A stretch of DNA of 64,000 bases from JALUZX01 sp964561605 (GCA_964561605.1 CAZLQD010000025.1:1-64000); one strand, 5' to 3'; positions 42,390 through 51,193 are shown, numbered from the stretch's first letter. A program made the numbers and translations. Notes: generated by a model from the letters alone, not told the origin.

Positions 42390-44336
42390 TCACCGGACCA
42401 GGTTGACCAGCTCGGCCAGGATCTGGTCCGTCGTGGTGATGACCCTGGCGTTTGCCTGGTAACCGCGCTGCGCCTCGATGAGCCGGACGAATTCCTCGGC
42501 GATGTCCACGTTGGAGTTCTCCAGGACCCCCGAGACGACCGTCCCGGCCCCGCCGGTGCCGGGCTGGGTGATGATGGGGTCGTCGGAGTTCGGGGACTGG
42601 GAGAAGAGGGTGTCCCCTTCCTTGAGGAGCCCGCCTTCGTTGGTGAAGATCGCGACCCTCAAGGTGGCCAGGTCCCGGGTGTGGCCGTTGCTGTAGAAGC
42701 CCTGGAGGACCCCGTTGGATTCGAAGGAGACGTTGAGGAGGTCTCCCGAGGGGTAACCGTCCTGGTCGGTGGCCGCGGCGGAGGATTTCTCTCCCATCTG
42801 GGTGAGGCCGTCGAACTGGGCCGAACTCCCCAGGGAGAGGTTGATGGTCTGGGTGGTGGAGAGGCCGTCCCAGGAGAAGGTGAGAGTCGTCCCGTTTCCG
42901 TCGATGGCCACGTTGAAACTGCCGTCCTCGTTGAAGAGGATCCGGTCCACCGAACCGTCCACCGCACTTCCCTGGTCCTCGGGGACCGTGGCGGTCAGGC
43001 TCCACTCCCGGCCGGAGGTCCTGGTGAAGGTGAAGGTCACCGGGTGGGCCCTTCCCAGCGAGTCGTAGATGTCCATGGAGGTGGTCACCGTGTCCGGGCC
43101 CTTGCCCTCCTGGGTGACCTTGAAGGAGGGAAATGTGGAAGAGCCGGTATTGGAGGAGTGGTCCGAGATGTGGAGAGCCAGCTTGGATTCGCCCGTCTCG
43201 GAGGCGGTGACCTTGAGTGTGCCGTCCGAATCCAGGGTCACGTCGGCGTCGGGGAAGAGGTTGTCCAGGAAGGTGACCAGGTCGCCCAGGGTGGTCCCGT
43301 TCTGGCCGGCGCCGGTGCCGAAGACGAAGGTGTCCCCGATGGAGTGTCCCGCCGCGTCCTGGCCGGAAATCACGATCCGGTCCCCGGCCTGGTAGTCCTC
43401 CTGGTTGCCGACGAGCTGGTTCAGGCTCGTGGAGGCCGTGGCGGCCGTCTGGGTCCCCGAGGTGAAGCGGGTGGAGAGTCCCAGGGCTGAAAGAGGCGTG
43501 CCGCTCACGTTCTCCAGCTTGAGGGAGGCCGAGGAACCCACGTGATTGGTCTCCAGGGTGAAGCTGTTTCCCGAGACCTGGACGGTCACTCCCGTGACCT
43601 GGCTCTCGATCATGGTCTTGATCTCCGTGGCCGTCACGGCCGCCGGGTTGGTGAAGGTGGACGTGTCGATGGTTACGGTCTGGGGGGTTCCGCCGTCCAC
43701 GCTCACGGAGAACTTGGTCCCGTTGTAGGAGGAAAGGTTGAAGGGCCCCGTTCCTCCCGAAAGGGAGGCGGCCGTGCCGGCCTGGAAGGGGGATCCCGAG
43801 GAGAGGATCTCCGCCAGGGGGCCCGTGACCTTTGCCGGCAGGTTTCCTTCCAATGTGACCGTGCTGGTGGCCCTGGCGGGGATGGTGTCCGAGGCGGGGA
43901 CGGTGATCTCGTTCCCGTCGATGTCCATGACCCTGAGGCCCGTCCTCAGGTCCACCAGCCTCCTGTTGGTGTCCACCCCGAAGGAGCCGACCCTGGTGTA
44001 GAAGTTCCTGTTTCCGTCACTCAGGGTGAAGAACCCCTTGCCCTGGATAGCCACGTCCAGGGGACGCCCCGTGTCGAGGAAGGTTCCCTGGTTGGTATTG
44101 AGATCGATGGACGCCACGTTCGTCCCCAGGCCTACCTGGAGGGGATTCCTGCCCCCCAGTTCCCCGTGGGGCCCCGAGCCGCCGCTCATGGTGAAGGAGA
44201 GCAGGTCGGAAAAAGTCACCCTGCTTCCCCAGAACCCCGGGGTGTTCACGTTGGCGATGTTGTTGCCGATGACGTCCAGGTACTGCTGGTGGGCCCTGAG
44301 TCCGGAGAGGCCCGTGAAAAGTGAGGTGTTGACCAC
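42390..44336 (-). CDS. flgE: Flagellar hook protein
   Basis: The 648-aa protein starts MVNTSLFTGLSGLRAHQQYL and contains DVIGNNIANVNTPGFWGSRV TFSDLL and PLDVAIQGKGFFTLSDGNRN FYTRVG, all hook-protein hallmarks, and ends with SNVDIAEEFVRLIEAQRGYQ ANARVITTTDQILAELVNLV. The middle (about 150-560) contains Thr/Ser/Gly-rich beta modules, making it considerably longer than E. coli FlgE (402 aa) and giving a thick decorated hook. The sequence TMSGGSGPHGELGGRNPLQVGLG includes the conserved N-P-x-Q-x-G-x-G. It follows flgD, the hook cap gene. Confidence 0.96.
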   Translation of the reverse strand: MVNTSLFTGLSGLRAHQQYLDVIGNNIANVNTPGFWGSRVTFSDLLSFTMSGGSGPHGELGGRNPLQVGLGTNVASIDLNTNQGTFLDTGRPLDVAIQGKGFFTLSDGNRNFYTRVGSFGVDTNRRLVDLRTGLRVMDIDGNEITVPASDTIPARATSTVTLEGNLPAKVTGPLAEILSSGSPFQAGTAASLSGGTGPFNLSSYNGTKFSVSVDGGTPQTVTIDTSTFTNPAAVTATEIKTMIESQVTGVTVQVSGNSFTLETNHVGSSASLKLENVSGTPLSALGLSTRFTSGTQTAATASTSLNQLVGNQEDYQAGDRIVISGQDAAGHSIGDTFVFGTGAGQNGTTLGDLVTFLDNLFPDADVTLDSDGTLKVTASETGESKLALHISDHSSNTGSSTFPSFKVTQEGKGPDTVTTSMDIYDSLGRAHPVTFTFTRTSGREWSLTATVPEDQGSAVDGSVDRILFNEDGSFNVAIDGNGTTLTFSWDGLSTTQTINLSLGSSAQFDGLTQMGEKSSAAATDQDGYPSGDLLNVSFESNGVLQGFYSNGHTRDLATLRVAIFTNEGGLLKEGDTLFSQSPNSDDPIITQPGTGGAGTVVSGVLENSNVDIAEEFVRLIEAQRGYQANARVITTTDQILAELVNLVR

Positions 44337-44357
44337 TTTCTACCGCCTCCCGTCGCT

Positions 44358-44840
44358 TCAGTTCTTCTTGCCGTTCTCCTGCGAAGATCCCTTCTTCCCG
44401 GCCTCCTTGGACGCTTCCCTGTCCTCGAGCCCGGTGACCCAGGCGAGTTCGATGGACTTGTCGCCCAGGTCGAGCATGATCTTGCCGTTTTCCACGCGGA
44501 CGGCCTTGACCACGCCGGAGCCCTCTTCGCCGCCGTCACTCTTGTAGGTGACGGTCTTTCCGAGAAGGTCGGCCCCCTGCTGGAGCCCCTGCATCTTGGC
44601 CAGGACCCCCTGGTAGCTGAGGAGCTGGAGGATCCCGTCGTTCATCTGCTTGGTCTGTTCCATGGAGGAGAACTGGGCCATTTGCTCCATGAAGGATTGG
44701 TTGTCCACGGGCTCCAGGGGGCTTTGGGTGCGCATCTCGGCCACCAGGAGTTTCAGGAACATGTTGTCGGAGAACTTGACGTTCCCGGAACCAAGCAGGT
44801 CGGGACTTCCCTGGCTTCCGATTCCTCCGATGGTGCTCAT
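44358..44840 (-). CDS. flgD: Flagellar hook-capping protein
   Basis: The 160-aa protein starts at the ATG at 44840, which has AGAGGAAACCGA before it; an extension upstream is not supported. The FlgD N-terminal core is clear: SDNMFLKLLVAEMRTQSPLE PVDNQSFMEQMAQFSSMEQT KQMND. The C-terminal part is short and ends in a Lys/Glu-rich tail, lacking the FlgD Ig/Fn3-like and tudor-like domains of enteric proteins (about 230 aa). It includes a tudor-like beta strand set (DLLGKTVTYKSDGG, VVKAVRVENGKIMLDLGDKS). It caps the growing hook, allowing FlgE polymerisation. Confidence 0.92.
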   Translation of the reverse strand: MSTIGGIGSQGSPDLLGSGNVKFSDNMFLKLLVAEMRTQSPLEPVDNQSFMEQMAQFSSMEQTKQMNDGILQLLSYQGVLAKMQGLQQGADLLGKTVTYKSDGGEEGSGVVKAVRVENGKIMLDLGDKSIELAWVTGLEDREASKEAGKKGSSQENGKKN

Positions 44841-44875
44841 TCGGTTTCCTCTTTCTTTTCTTCCGATCTTCCTCG

Positions 44876-45946
44876 TCACGCGAAGAGATCCAGGGCGGAT
44901 CCCTTTCCAAGTGTCCGTATGGGGGCCGGGGGGGGCGGCGGGGCTTCTTCGGGGGCTGCGCCGCCCGGCCCTTGAACGGCCCTGGCGGCCCTGGCCCGAC
45001 CCTCGGCGTCCCTGGCGAAGCGGGCGGGGCTCTCTTCCGGTCCCCCGGAGGTGACGTCGAAGGCCGTCAGGGTGAGGCCCTGTTCGGCCAGGACCTGGCG
45101 CAGGGGGGCCAGGTTCTTCTCCAGGAACCGGGCCACGGCGTCGGTCCCTGCGTGGAGGCGGAGCTCCACCTTGTCGCCTTCCACCACCATCCGGACCGCC
45201 AGGCGGCCCAGGGTGGGAGGATCCAGGTCGAGAACGGCCTCGCCCCCGTCCTTGTCCAGGAAGAGGGCGATCCTCTTGAGGATCCCCTCTCCTTTGCGTG
45301 GGTCGATCTCGGGGGTGGGGTGAACCCTGCTCCTGTAACCCTGGAGGGGGGCCTTGGCGAAGGCGGCCCGCCCCTCCCGGGATGCGCCCCCGGGGCGGGC
45401 GGGAGCGGCGGCCTGGAGGGCCGGCGGGCCGCCGGCCCGGGCCGGAGCGTCCAGGGAAAGGGCCGTCACGGGAGCAGGACCCCCTGCAAGGGAGGGGGTC
45501 GGATTTCCCTTCTTTCCCCCCGAAGGGGCCGGGCCGGAGGGGCCCTCCCCGGAAGGAGAGGGAAAAAGGTCGGAAGAAGGGGAAGGAGCCTCCTGGTTGC
45601 CTGCAGAGCGAATCCGCCGGGCCCCTTCCCCTTCTTCCTTCCAGGGAACCTCTCCATGGGAGGACTGAGTTCGTTCGTCTCCGGCCCGGTCCGCGCCGCG
45701 CCTGCTTCCCTTCGCCGCCGGCGGGTCGGCCTTTTCTTTTCTTCCTTCGGACCCTCGTGGGCCGGAAGGAGCGGGTCCCCTCTCGGCTCCATGGGAGGGG
45801 AGGTCCCTTTCTTCCCGTTCCTTCCTCTCCTTCCTGCGGAGAGCGGGCCCGTTCCTCTTCTCGGGAGAGAGGAGGAAGCCGTCTCCCTTCTGGGGGAGGG
45901 GCACCTGGGACGCCGGGTCCACGTGTCCGTAGGGGGTGATGATCAT
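44876..45946 (-). CDS. fliK: Flagellar hook-length control protein
   Basis: The 356-aa protein starts at the ATG at 45946 (MIITPYGHVDPASQ). It has a disordered, Pro/Gly/Ser/Arg-rich N-terminal two-thirds typical of the FliK molecular ruler and a C-terminal Flg_hook domain (about residues 225-310): DGGEAVLDLDPPTLGRLAVR MVVEGDKVELRL, RFLEKNLAPLRQVLAEQGLT and LTAFDVTSGG. It is exported during hook assembly and switches export specificity. It is the first gene of the flagellar operon shown here, preceding flgD as in many bacteria, and divergent from flgM. Confidence 0.88.
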   Translation of the reverse strand: MIITPYGHVDPASQVPLPQKGDGFLLSPEKRNGPALRRKERKEREERDLPSHGAERGPAPSGPRGSEGRKEKADPPAAKGSRRGADRAGDERTQSSHGEVPWKEEGEGARRIRSAGNQEAPSPSSDLFPSPSGEGPSGPAPSGGKKGNPTPSLAGGPAPVTALSLDAPARAGGPPALQAAAPARPGGASREGRAAFAKAPLQGYRSRVHPTPEIDPRKGEGILKRIALFLDKDGGEAVLDLDPPTLGRLAVRMVVEGDKVELRLHAGTDAVARFLEKNLAPLRQVLAEQGLTLTAFDVTSGGPEESPARFARDAEGRARAARAVQGPGGAAPEEAPPPPPAPIRTLGKGSALDLFA

Positions 45947-46101
45947 GGGTCCTGTTGCTTCCCTTTCCAGGGCGGGTCGCCCGGGCGGGAGGAACAAAGA
46001 CCGTGCCGGCAAGGGGAGGAACTTGGGGTGGTCTTCCTAAGTCTTTTGACTACAAAGGGAAGAAGTCGAAGGAGGGCGTGGCTGATGGCCCGGCGGGAGG
46101 G

Positions 46102-46154
46102 GGAAAATCTTTCCGGGCCGGAAAGCTTTTCCCCTGGGGGCCGGAAAGATTTTC
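46102..46154. repeat. Three related 13-base arms in the fliK-flgM divergent region
   Basis: GGAAAATCTTTCC (46102-46114) and GGAAAGCTTTTCC (46120-46132) are reverse complements except for one base, separated by five bases; GGAAAGATTTTC at 46143-46154 is a third arm matching the second in the same orientation. The set sits 156 bases upstream of fliK and 167 bases upstream of flgM. It could be an operator or a structured leader; no regulator was identified. Confidence 0.6.
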
Positions 46155-46320
46155 TCCTTCCACGGAAGGTGCGGCCCTGGAAAGGGGGGGAAGGGGGGCG
46201 CCTGTCTACAGGAACAAGACAGGATTGTCGAAAAGAAGGGCGGGTTCCCGCTCAAGCCTCGGGCCTGGAAGCCGAAAATGGAGAGGCACGAGCAGGATGG
46301 AAACCAGGAGGTTCGCGGGA

Positions 46321-46623
46321 ATGAACGTCCCAAGTATCAGGGGTCCCGAAAACTACCGCCCCGGGAGCGGGGAGAAGACCCTGGGAAGGGCCGGGAGAAA
46401 ACCGGCCTCCCGGGATGTGAAGGAACCCCTGGATCGGGTTTCCCTCTCCCCCGAGTCTTCCCGGATGGCCGAAGAGGTGGACCGGTTGACCTTCCTGGCC
46501 AGGGGGGGGGACTCGGACCGGCTGGAAGCCCTTTCGGAAGTGAGGGCGAAACTGGACTCGGGCGAGCTGGACCGCCCCGAGGTCTTCCGCAGGACTGCAG
46601 AGAGGATCCTCCTGGGGGAGTAG
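46321..46623 (+). CDS. flgM: Anti-sigma-28 factor FlgM
   Basis: The 100-aa protein starts at the ATG at 46321 with AGGAGG nine bases upstream. The N-terminal half is disordered and basic; the C-terminal half carries the FlgM sigma-binding helices: DRVSLSPESSRMAEEVDRLT, EALSEVRAKLDSGELDRPEV and FRRTAERILLGE. FlgM holds sigma-28 (FliA) inactive until it is exported through the completed hook. Placement divergent from fliK and next to the hook operon fits this checkpoint. A terminator hairpin follows. Confidence 0.85.
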   Translation: MNVPSIRGPENYRPGSGEKTLGRAGRKPASRDVKEPLDRVSLSPESSRMAEEVDRLTFLARGGDSDRLEALSEVRAKLDSGELDRPEVFRRTAERILLGE

Positions 46624-46671
46624 GGAGAAGGAGGCCCTGGAGAGCGGGAAAGGAGTGGAAGACCGAAGAGA

Positions 46672-46710
46672 AAGGCCGGCCTCCCCGGGGGAGACCGGCC
46701 TTCGGTTTTT
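46672..46710 (+). terminator. Intrinsic terminator after flgM
   Basis: The stem AAGGCCGGCCTCCCC / GGGGGAGACCGGCCTT has one mismatch and almost no loop, and is followed by CGGTTTTT. It lies between convergent genes; the opposite strand carries a CCTTTCTCTTC stretch beyond the stem and may terminate weakly too. Confidence 0.8.
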
Positions 46711-46729
46711 CAGGTAGCCCCTCTTTTCC

Positions 46730-47956
46730 TCACTGGATGGTCAGAGCGGCGGTGTTCCCGAGCATGAGTTTCTGGTTCTTGGGGTCGATGGTCAGGGACT
46801 GGCCCGCCACGGTGTAGCCCGAGAGGACCGGGTTGTTGGGGATGGGCAGGCTGACGGTCGCCTTTCCCGTGAGGGGGTTGTGGGCCCCGATGGTGAGGGG
46901 CAGCAGGAAGGCCGGGTTCAAGCCGAACTTCCCGACGATGCCGGGGATGGTGATGGGGGCCGAGAAGCCCGAGGAGAGCAGGAAGTAGGAGACCCAGGGC
47001 GTGGCGCCCGTTCCCTGGACGGGGCAGTAGGCGGAGATCTCCATGTTGGTGCCGATCTTGGCCTTTCCGCCGGTCCACCACACGCTCTGGACGCTGGAGA
47101 TCTGGTAGGTCCCGCTGGTGGAGTGGGCGTCGTAGAAGGTGCCCGCGATGTAGCCGCCGTTGTTGATCCAGTCCGAGAGGGTGATGAACTGGAGGGCCGG
47201 CGTGTTGGGATCCAGGTCGAAGGAGACGTAGTGGTCGTTGGCGTTCACCGTCAGGTGGTGGGAGAGGGCCACGAGCTCACCACTGGAGGTGTAGATGGGC
47301 GTGGGGGAGTTGCAGTCCTTGTTCGCCACAGGGGGGGTCACCAGGGTGATGGGATTGCCGGCTTTGACGGTGGTTCCGCTGATGGTGAGGGGGGCGGCCA
47401 CGATGTTGTGGTTCAGGACGTAGAGGATGTGCATCTTGCCGTTGATGTCGGCAAGGGATCCGTCCCACCAGCCCTGCTTCATGGGAAGACCCTGGATCTG
47501 GCCCACCACGGAGAAGGGGGCGCTCAGGCTCTTCCGGGAGACCAGGTAGGGCGCATAGGACGCTCCGCCGGCGGACTCCATGTAGCCGTAGAGACCGGAG
47601 TGGTGGAGGGTGAGGCCGAACTCGGACTTGGAGCTGTTGAGGAAGGCCGCGTTCTTGTCGGGGGTGAACTTCTTGGTGAGGGTGTCATAGACGCCCGTCA
47701 GGAAGTCCGATCCTCCCACGCCGCCGTTGGCAGGGGGAAGGCCGCTGGCCACGGTGATGGCCACGATGAACTTCCCGGGCTTGCCGGGGTAGGGGATGAT
47801 GTGGATCTGGCTGAAGGTGGTGCCCGGCACGTTGGGGGCGTTGAAGATGGGGTCCTTCCCGAACTTGTTCAAGTGCGGGGGAGCCACCTGCCCCTGGGCC
47901 AGGGCGCCTGCGGCGAGAAGGGCGCCCATCATGGGAACGAGGAAGAGTTTCCGCAT
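46730..47956 (-). CDS. Secreted protein with planctomycete-style C-terminal beta-domain (paralog 1)
   Basis: The 408-aa protein starts at the ATG at 47956 behind GGAGGTAAAGACC. The signal peptide MRKLFLVPMMGALLAAGALA is followed by QGQVAPPHLNKFGKD. The N-terminal 290 residues are beta-rich with PNVPGTTFSQIHIIPYPGKP, FTPDKNAAFLNSSKSEFGLT L and SHHLTVNANDHYVSFDLDPN, suggesting a beta-propeller-like fold. The last 100 residues form a domain (WVSYFLLSSGFSAPITIPG, VSLPIPNNPVLSGYTVAGQS LTIDPKNQKL) shared with the proteins at 12220-13209 and 49822-51039. The latter is a full-length paralog. No enzyme motif was recognised; the location is probably periplasmic or surface. Confidence 0.75.
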   Translation of the reverse strand: MRKLFLVPMMGALLAAGALAQGQVAPPHLNKFGKDPIFNAPNVPGTTFSQIHIIPYPGKPGKFIVAITVASGLPPANGGVGGSDFLTGVYDTLTKKFTPDKNAAFLNSSKSEFGLTLHHSGLYGYMESAGGASYAPYLVSRKSLSAPFSVVGQIQGLPMKQGWWDGSLADINGKMHILYVLNHNIVAAPLTISGTTVKAGNPITLVTPPVANKDCNSPTPIYTSSGELVALSHHLTVNANDHYVSFDLDPNTPALQFITLSDWINNGGYIAGTFYDAHSTSGTYQISSVQSVWWTGGKAKIGTNMEISAYCPVQGTGATPWVSYFLLSSGFSAPITIPGIVGKFGLNPAFLLPLTIGAHNPLTGKATVSLPIPNNPVLSGYTVAGQSLTIDPKNQKLMLGNTAALTIQ

Positions 47957-48047
47957 GGTCTTTACCTCCATGAATGGAAAGATGGGATTGGGTAAGGAAC
48001 CGAAAGGAGGACTCTCCAGAAGGGAGGGCCCGGTGAGACTGGAAAGA

Positions 48048-48076
48048 AGTCTAGCGATATCGTAAGAGGCGGGCAA
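48048..48076 (-). promoter_or_regulatory. Candidate sigma-70-type promoter for the 46730-47956 gene
   Basis: On the minus strand TTGCCC (48076-48071) and TAGACT (48053-48048) are separated by 17 bases, about 90 bases before the start codon. The paralogous gene at 49822-51039 has a similar element (TTGCAA and TAGAAT, 18 bases), which raises confidence. The rest of the 337-base gap up to the cyclophilin gene holds no further gene. Confidence 0.45.
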
Positions 48077-48293
48077 GAAGGGGGTTGGAGATGGATTGAT
48101 TGTAGCCGGCCCGGCGGCTCAGAATGATGCGGACCGGCGGGAACGGGCCGGGAAACCGGGGAGGGCAGGCTTTCCCGGCCTTCCTTGGCCCTTGACACAT
48201 AAAGAATTAGGGCCCCTTACCCGGGAGGGCAGGGGCCCGGACGGTTTGTCAGGATAGTGTCCCAATCCTGTTTTCCTGATCCCGGCGGGGCGG

Positions 48294-49679
48294 CTATTCC
48301 AGCTTCTTCACCTTGTAGGGATGGTCCCTCTTGCGCAGGACCTTCACCTTCTTGATGACATCCCCCTTGCGGGTTTTCAGGACCACGTCCATTCCCTTGA
48401 TCACTCTGCCGAACACGGTGTGCCGCCCGTTCAAGTGCCAGGTGATGACCTGGGTGATGAAGAACTGGGACCCGTTGGTGTCGGGACCGGAATTCGCCAT
48501 GGAGATGCTTCCGGCGAAATGCTTCCTCGCCCCCGGGTTCCGGCACTCGTCGGCGAACTTGTAGCCCGGCCCGCCGGTGCCGTCGTCGGAGGGGTCGTCG
48601 TTCTTGGAGTTGGGATCCCCTCCCTGGATCATGAATCCCGGGATGACCCGGTGGAACCGGGTCCCGTCATAGAAGCCTTTTTCGGCAAGCTCGATGAAGT
48701 TTGCCACGGTGTTGGGGGCGCTGTCCTCGAAGAGCTCCACCTCGATAGTGCCCCGGTTGGTCTCGATGGCCACGATGGGGTCGTCGCCCTTCTTTTCCTC
48801 GGCCGCCTCCAGTTCTTTTTCCTTGGCCAGGTAGGCGGGGTAGTCCTTGCAGGCCTGGAGAAGCTTCTGCATCTGTTGCAACCCGGCCCGGATGCGCTGG
48901 GCTTCCTGCATGTTCCGGGCCGAAGCCATCTTGGAGGAGAAGAGGGTCACGGCCTTCTGGGCCGCCTTGGCCGCGTCCTCCCACTTGTGAAGCTGGAAGA
49001 GACAATCGGCCTCCATCTGGGCCAGGGCCGAGGCGTCGCCCGTGGCCTTCCGGAAAGCGGCGATCTCGGCGAGAGCCTGGTCGTACTTCCCCATGTTGGC
49101 CAGGCACTGGGCGAGGAGGGGCGTTTCCAGGTGGGGCTTTCCGGCCAGCTTGCGCAGACGCCGGATCTCCTTCACCGTGTCCTGGAGTCGCCCGAGCTGG
49201 AGATAGATGAAGGCCCTCTGGCCCGCAAGCTCCTGGTCCTTGGGGCGGGCCCGGACCAGGACGTCCGCGTCGGCCAGGGCGCTCTTCCAGTCTTTACGCC
49301 CCAGGGCGAATTGAATGTGGATTCCCGCCACTCCCGGATCGCCGGGAAAGGCCTTGTGGGCCTTCTCCACCTTCTGGAGAAGGTCGTTCCTGGTCTTCAC
49401 GAACTCCCCCCGGATGGAGTTGAACTTGCTCACCAGGGCGCTTCTTTGGGCTTGGGAGACGGGACCCATGGCCTTGGCCCGGATTCCTTCCAGTTCCTTG
49501 AGGAGGCTCTTCAGCCTGGCGAAGGTGGAGGTCAGCTCTTTCACCAGGGCGGGAGGGGCCTTGGGGACCGGGGCGGCTTTGGGCACCTGGGGCGCGGCGG
49601 CCGAAGGAGGTTGGCCGACCGCGGCGGCGGGAAGGAGGAGAAGAGCGAGGCCGAGGGCGGCCGGGGAGAGGGAGATCAT
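48294..49679 (-). CDS. Secreted cyclophilin-type peptidyl-prolyl isomerase with helical N-terminal domain
   Basis: The 461-aa protein starts at the ATG at 49679 with AAGGAAC upstream and has signal peptide MISLSPAALGLALLLLPAAA VGQ. Residues about 45-290 are helical, TPR-like repeats (AFIYLQLGRLQDTVKEIRRL, CLANMGKYDQALAEIAAF, CLFQLHKWEDAAKAAQKAV). Residues 300-455 form a cyclophilin domain: IAIETNRGTIEVELFEDSAP-like strand, FYDGTRFHRVIPGFMIQGGD (catalytic Arg-Phe), SISMANSGPDTNGSQFFITQ and LNGRHTVFGRVIKGMDVV. It catalyses cis-trans isomerisation of proline bonds in periplasmic or outer-membrane client proteins. It lies between two paralogous secreted proteins. Confidence 0.9.
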   Translation of the reverse strand: MISLSPAALGLALLLLPAAAVGQPPSAAAPQVPKAAPVPKAPPALVKELTSTFARLKSLLKELEGIRAKAMGPVSQAQRSALVSKFNSIRGEFVKTRNDLLQKVEKAHKAFPGDPGVAGIHIQFALGRKDWKSALADADVLVRARPKDQELAGQRAFIYLQLGRLQDTVKEIRRLRKLAGKPHLETPLLAQCLANMGKYDQALAEIAAFRKATGDASALAQMEADCLFQLHKWEDAAKAAQKAVTLFSSKMASARNMQEAQRIRAGLQQMQKLLQACKDYPAYLAKEKELEAAEEKKGDDPIVAIETNRGTIEVELFEDSAPNTVANFIELAEKGFYDGTRFHRVIPGFMIQGGDPNSKNDDPSDDGTGGPGYKFADECRNPGARKHFAGSISMANSGPDTNGSQFFITQVITWHLNGRHTVFGRVIKGMDVVLKTRKGDVIKKVKVLRKRDHPYKVKKLE

Positions 49680-49768
49680 GGGGTCGAGTTCCTTTCGCTG
49701 GAAGAAAAGACCCTACTTTAAGGGCCTCCCCCCCCTTTGCAACTTCCCCCCGGGGGAGGAAAAGGCGA

Positions 49769-49799
49769 GGAGCCTCTCCCCCAGGGGGGGAGAGGCTCC
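49769..49799 (-). terminator. Strong hairpin downstream of the 49822-51039 gene
   Basis: A perfect 14-bp stem (GGAGCCTCTCCCCC against GGGGGAGAGGCTCC) with a three-base loop lies 23 bases past the stop of the minus-strand gene. On that strand GCCTTTTCC follows, a weak U-tract, so it is a plausible intrinsic terminator. Confidence 0.65.
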
Positions 49800-49821
49800 C
49801 GGAGATCTCCTCCTCCTCTGG

Positions 49822-51039
49822 TCAGAGGATGGTCAGGACCGCTGTGTTCCCGAGCATGAGTTTTTGGGTCTTGGGATCCAGGGTCAGGGACTGGCCCGGG
49901 ATGGCGTAGCCCGAGAGGGCCGGGTTGTTGGGGATGGGAAGGACCTTCTTGACCGTCCCGGTGAGGGGATTGTGGGTCCCCAGGGTGACGGGGATCAAGA
50001 GGGCCGGGTTCAGTCCGAACTTGCCTGTGATCCCCGGCACGGAGATGGGGGTGGAGAACCCGCTGGAGAGAAGGAAGAAGGAGACCCAGGGCACCGCCGT
50101 GAGGCCCCGCAGGGGAGCGTAGGCGTAGACCTCCATGTTGGATCCCACCTTGGCCTTCCCACCGGTCCACCAGACGGTCTGGACGCTGTCGATCCTGTAG
50201 TTGGGAGAGGCGTAATGGGCGTCGTAGAAGGTTCCGGCGATGTATCCGCCGTTGTTGATCCAGTCGGGATGGGTGATGAACTGGATGGCCGGCGTGTTGG
50301 GGTCGAGGTCGAAGGAGACGTAGTGGTCGTTCCGGTTGACCGTGACATGGTGGCTCACGGCGATGAGTTCCCCCGTGGAATCCACGATGGGCGTCGGCGA
50401 ATTGGCCGTTCCCGTGGAAACGGGGGTCCGGATGATCACCGTCGGGTTCCCGATGGAGACCTTGGCCACGTCCAGGGGTGAGGCGGCGATGTCCTTGCCC
50501 AGGACGTGGAGGAGGTGGATCTTTCCGTTGAGGTTGGCCAGGGAGCCGTCCCAGTAGGACTGCTTGGGGGCGTTCTGGATGAGGCCGGCGACCTTGAAGG
50601 GCTGGTTCAGGGAGGTCCGGGTGGCCAGGTAGGGGGAATAGGCGCCTCCGCTGTCCGACTCGAAGTAGGCGATGAGGCCGTTGTGGTAGAGCGTGAGGCC
50701 GAATTCGGACTTGGCTCCGTTCAGGAAGGCCGCATTCTTGTCGGGGGTGAACTTGTTGGTCTTGGCGTCGTAGACCCCCGTGAGGAGGTCCGACCCTCCC
50801 ACGCCGCCCCACTGGCTGGGAAGGCCCGTGTTCACCGTCATGGCCACCAGGTATTTCCCGGCCTGGCCGGGATAGGGAATGATGTGGATCTGGGAGAAAG
50901 TGGTGCCCGGAACGTTGGGGGAGTTGAAGATGGCGTCCTTGGCGAACTTGTTGAGCTGCGGAGGGGGCACCTGGCCCTGGGCGAAGGCGCCGCCGGCAAG
51001 GAGGAGGGCGCCGAGGGGAAGGAGTAGGACTTTCTTCAT
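49822..51039 (-). CDS. Secreted protein with planctomycete-style C-terminal beta-domain (paralog 2)
   Basis: The 405-aa protein starts at the ATG at 51039 (GGAGG eight bases upstream); an in-frame GTG at 51048 is less likely. The signal peptide MKKVLLLPLGALLLAGGAFA precedes QGQVPPPQLNKFAKD. It aligns along its whole length with the 46730-47956 protein: PNVPGTTFSQIHIIPYPGQA, FTPDKNAAFLNGAKSEFGLT L, SHHVTVNRNDHYVSFDLDPN TPAIQFIT, DWINNGGYIAGTFYDAHYAS and the C-terminal LPIPNNPALSGYAIPGQSLT LDPKTQKLMLGNTAVLTIL. The two proteins are close paralogs flanking a cyclophilin gene. Function unknown. Confidence 0.75.
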   Translation of the reverse strand: MKKVLLLPLGALLLAGGAFAQGQVPPPQLNKFAKDAIFNSPNVPGTTFSQIHIIPYPGQAGKYLVAMTVNTGLPSQWGGVGGSDLLTGVYDAKTNKFTPDKNAAFLNGAKSEFGLTLYHNGLIAYFESDSGGAYSPYLATRTSLNQPFKVAGLIQNAPKQSYWDGSLANLNGKIHLLHVLGKDIAASPLDVAKVSIGNPTVIIRTPVSTGTANSPTPIVDSTGELIAVSHHVTVNRNDHYVSFDLDPNTPAIQFITHPDWINNGGYIAGTFYDAHYASPNYRIDSVQTVWWTGGKAKVGSNMEVYAYAPLRGLTAVPWVSFFLLSSGFSTPISVPGITGKFGLNPALLIPVTLGTHNPLTGTVKKVLPIPNNPALSGYAIPGQSLTLDPKTQKLMLGNTAVLTIL

Positions 51040-51163
51040 GGGGGTCACCTCCGTGTCTGGAATGAGAAAGAAGAGGAAAGGGTGTTAGACGTTTCCGCCG
51101 GGAGACTCCCTGGTGGTCGCCCCTCGATGCGGGGCGTATTGGAAGGGAGAAAGACGTGTTGTG

Positions 51164-51193
51164 ATTCTACCAGGTTTTACATTTTCCTTGCAA
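51164..51193 (-). promoter_or_regulatory. Candidate sigma-70-type promoter for the 49822-51039 gene
   Basis: On the minus strand TTGCAA (51193-51188) and TAGAAT (51169-51164) are 18 bases apart in an AT-richer stretch, about 125 bases before the start codon. This is the best -35/-10 pair in the region. Confidence 0.55.

Noticed and set aside
48192..48220. A TTGACA hexamer on the plus strand as a possible promoter
   Set aside because: No plus-strand gene lies downstream within a plausible distance and no good -10 box follows at 16-18 bases.
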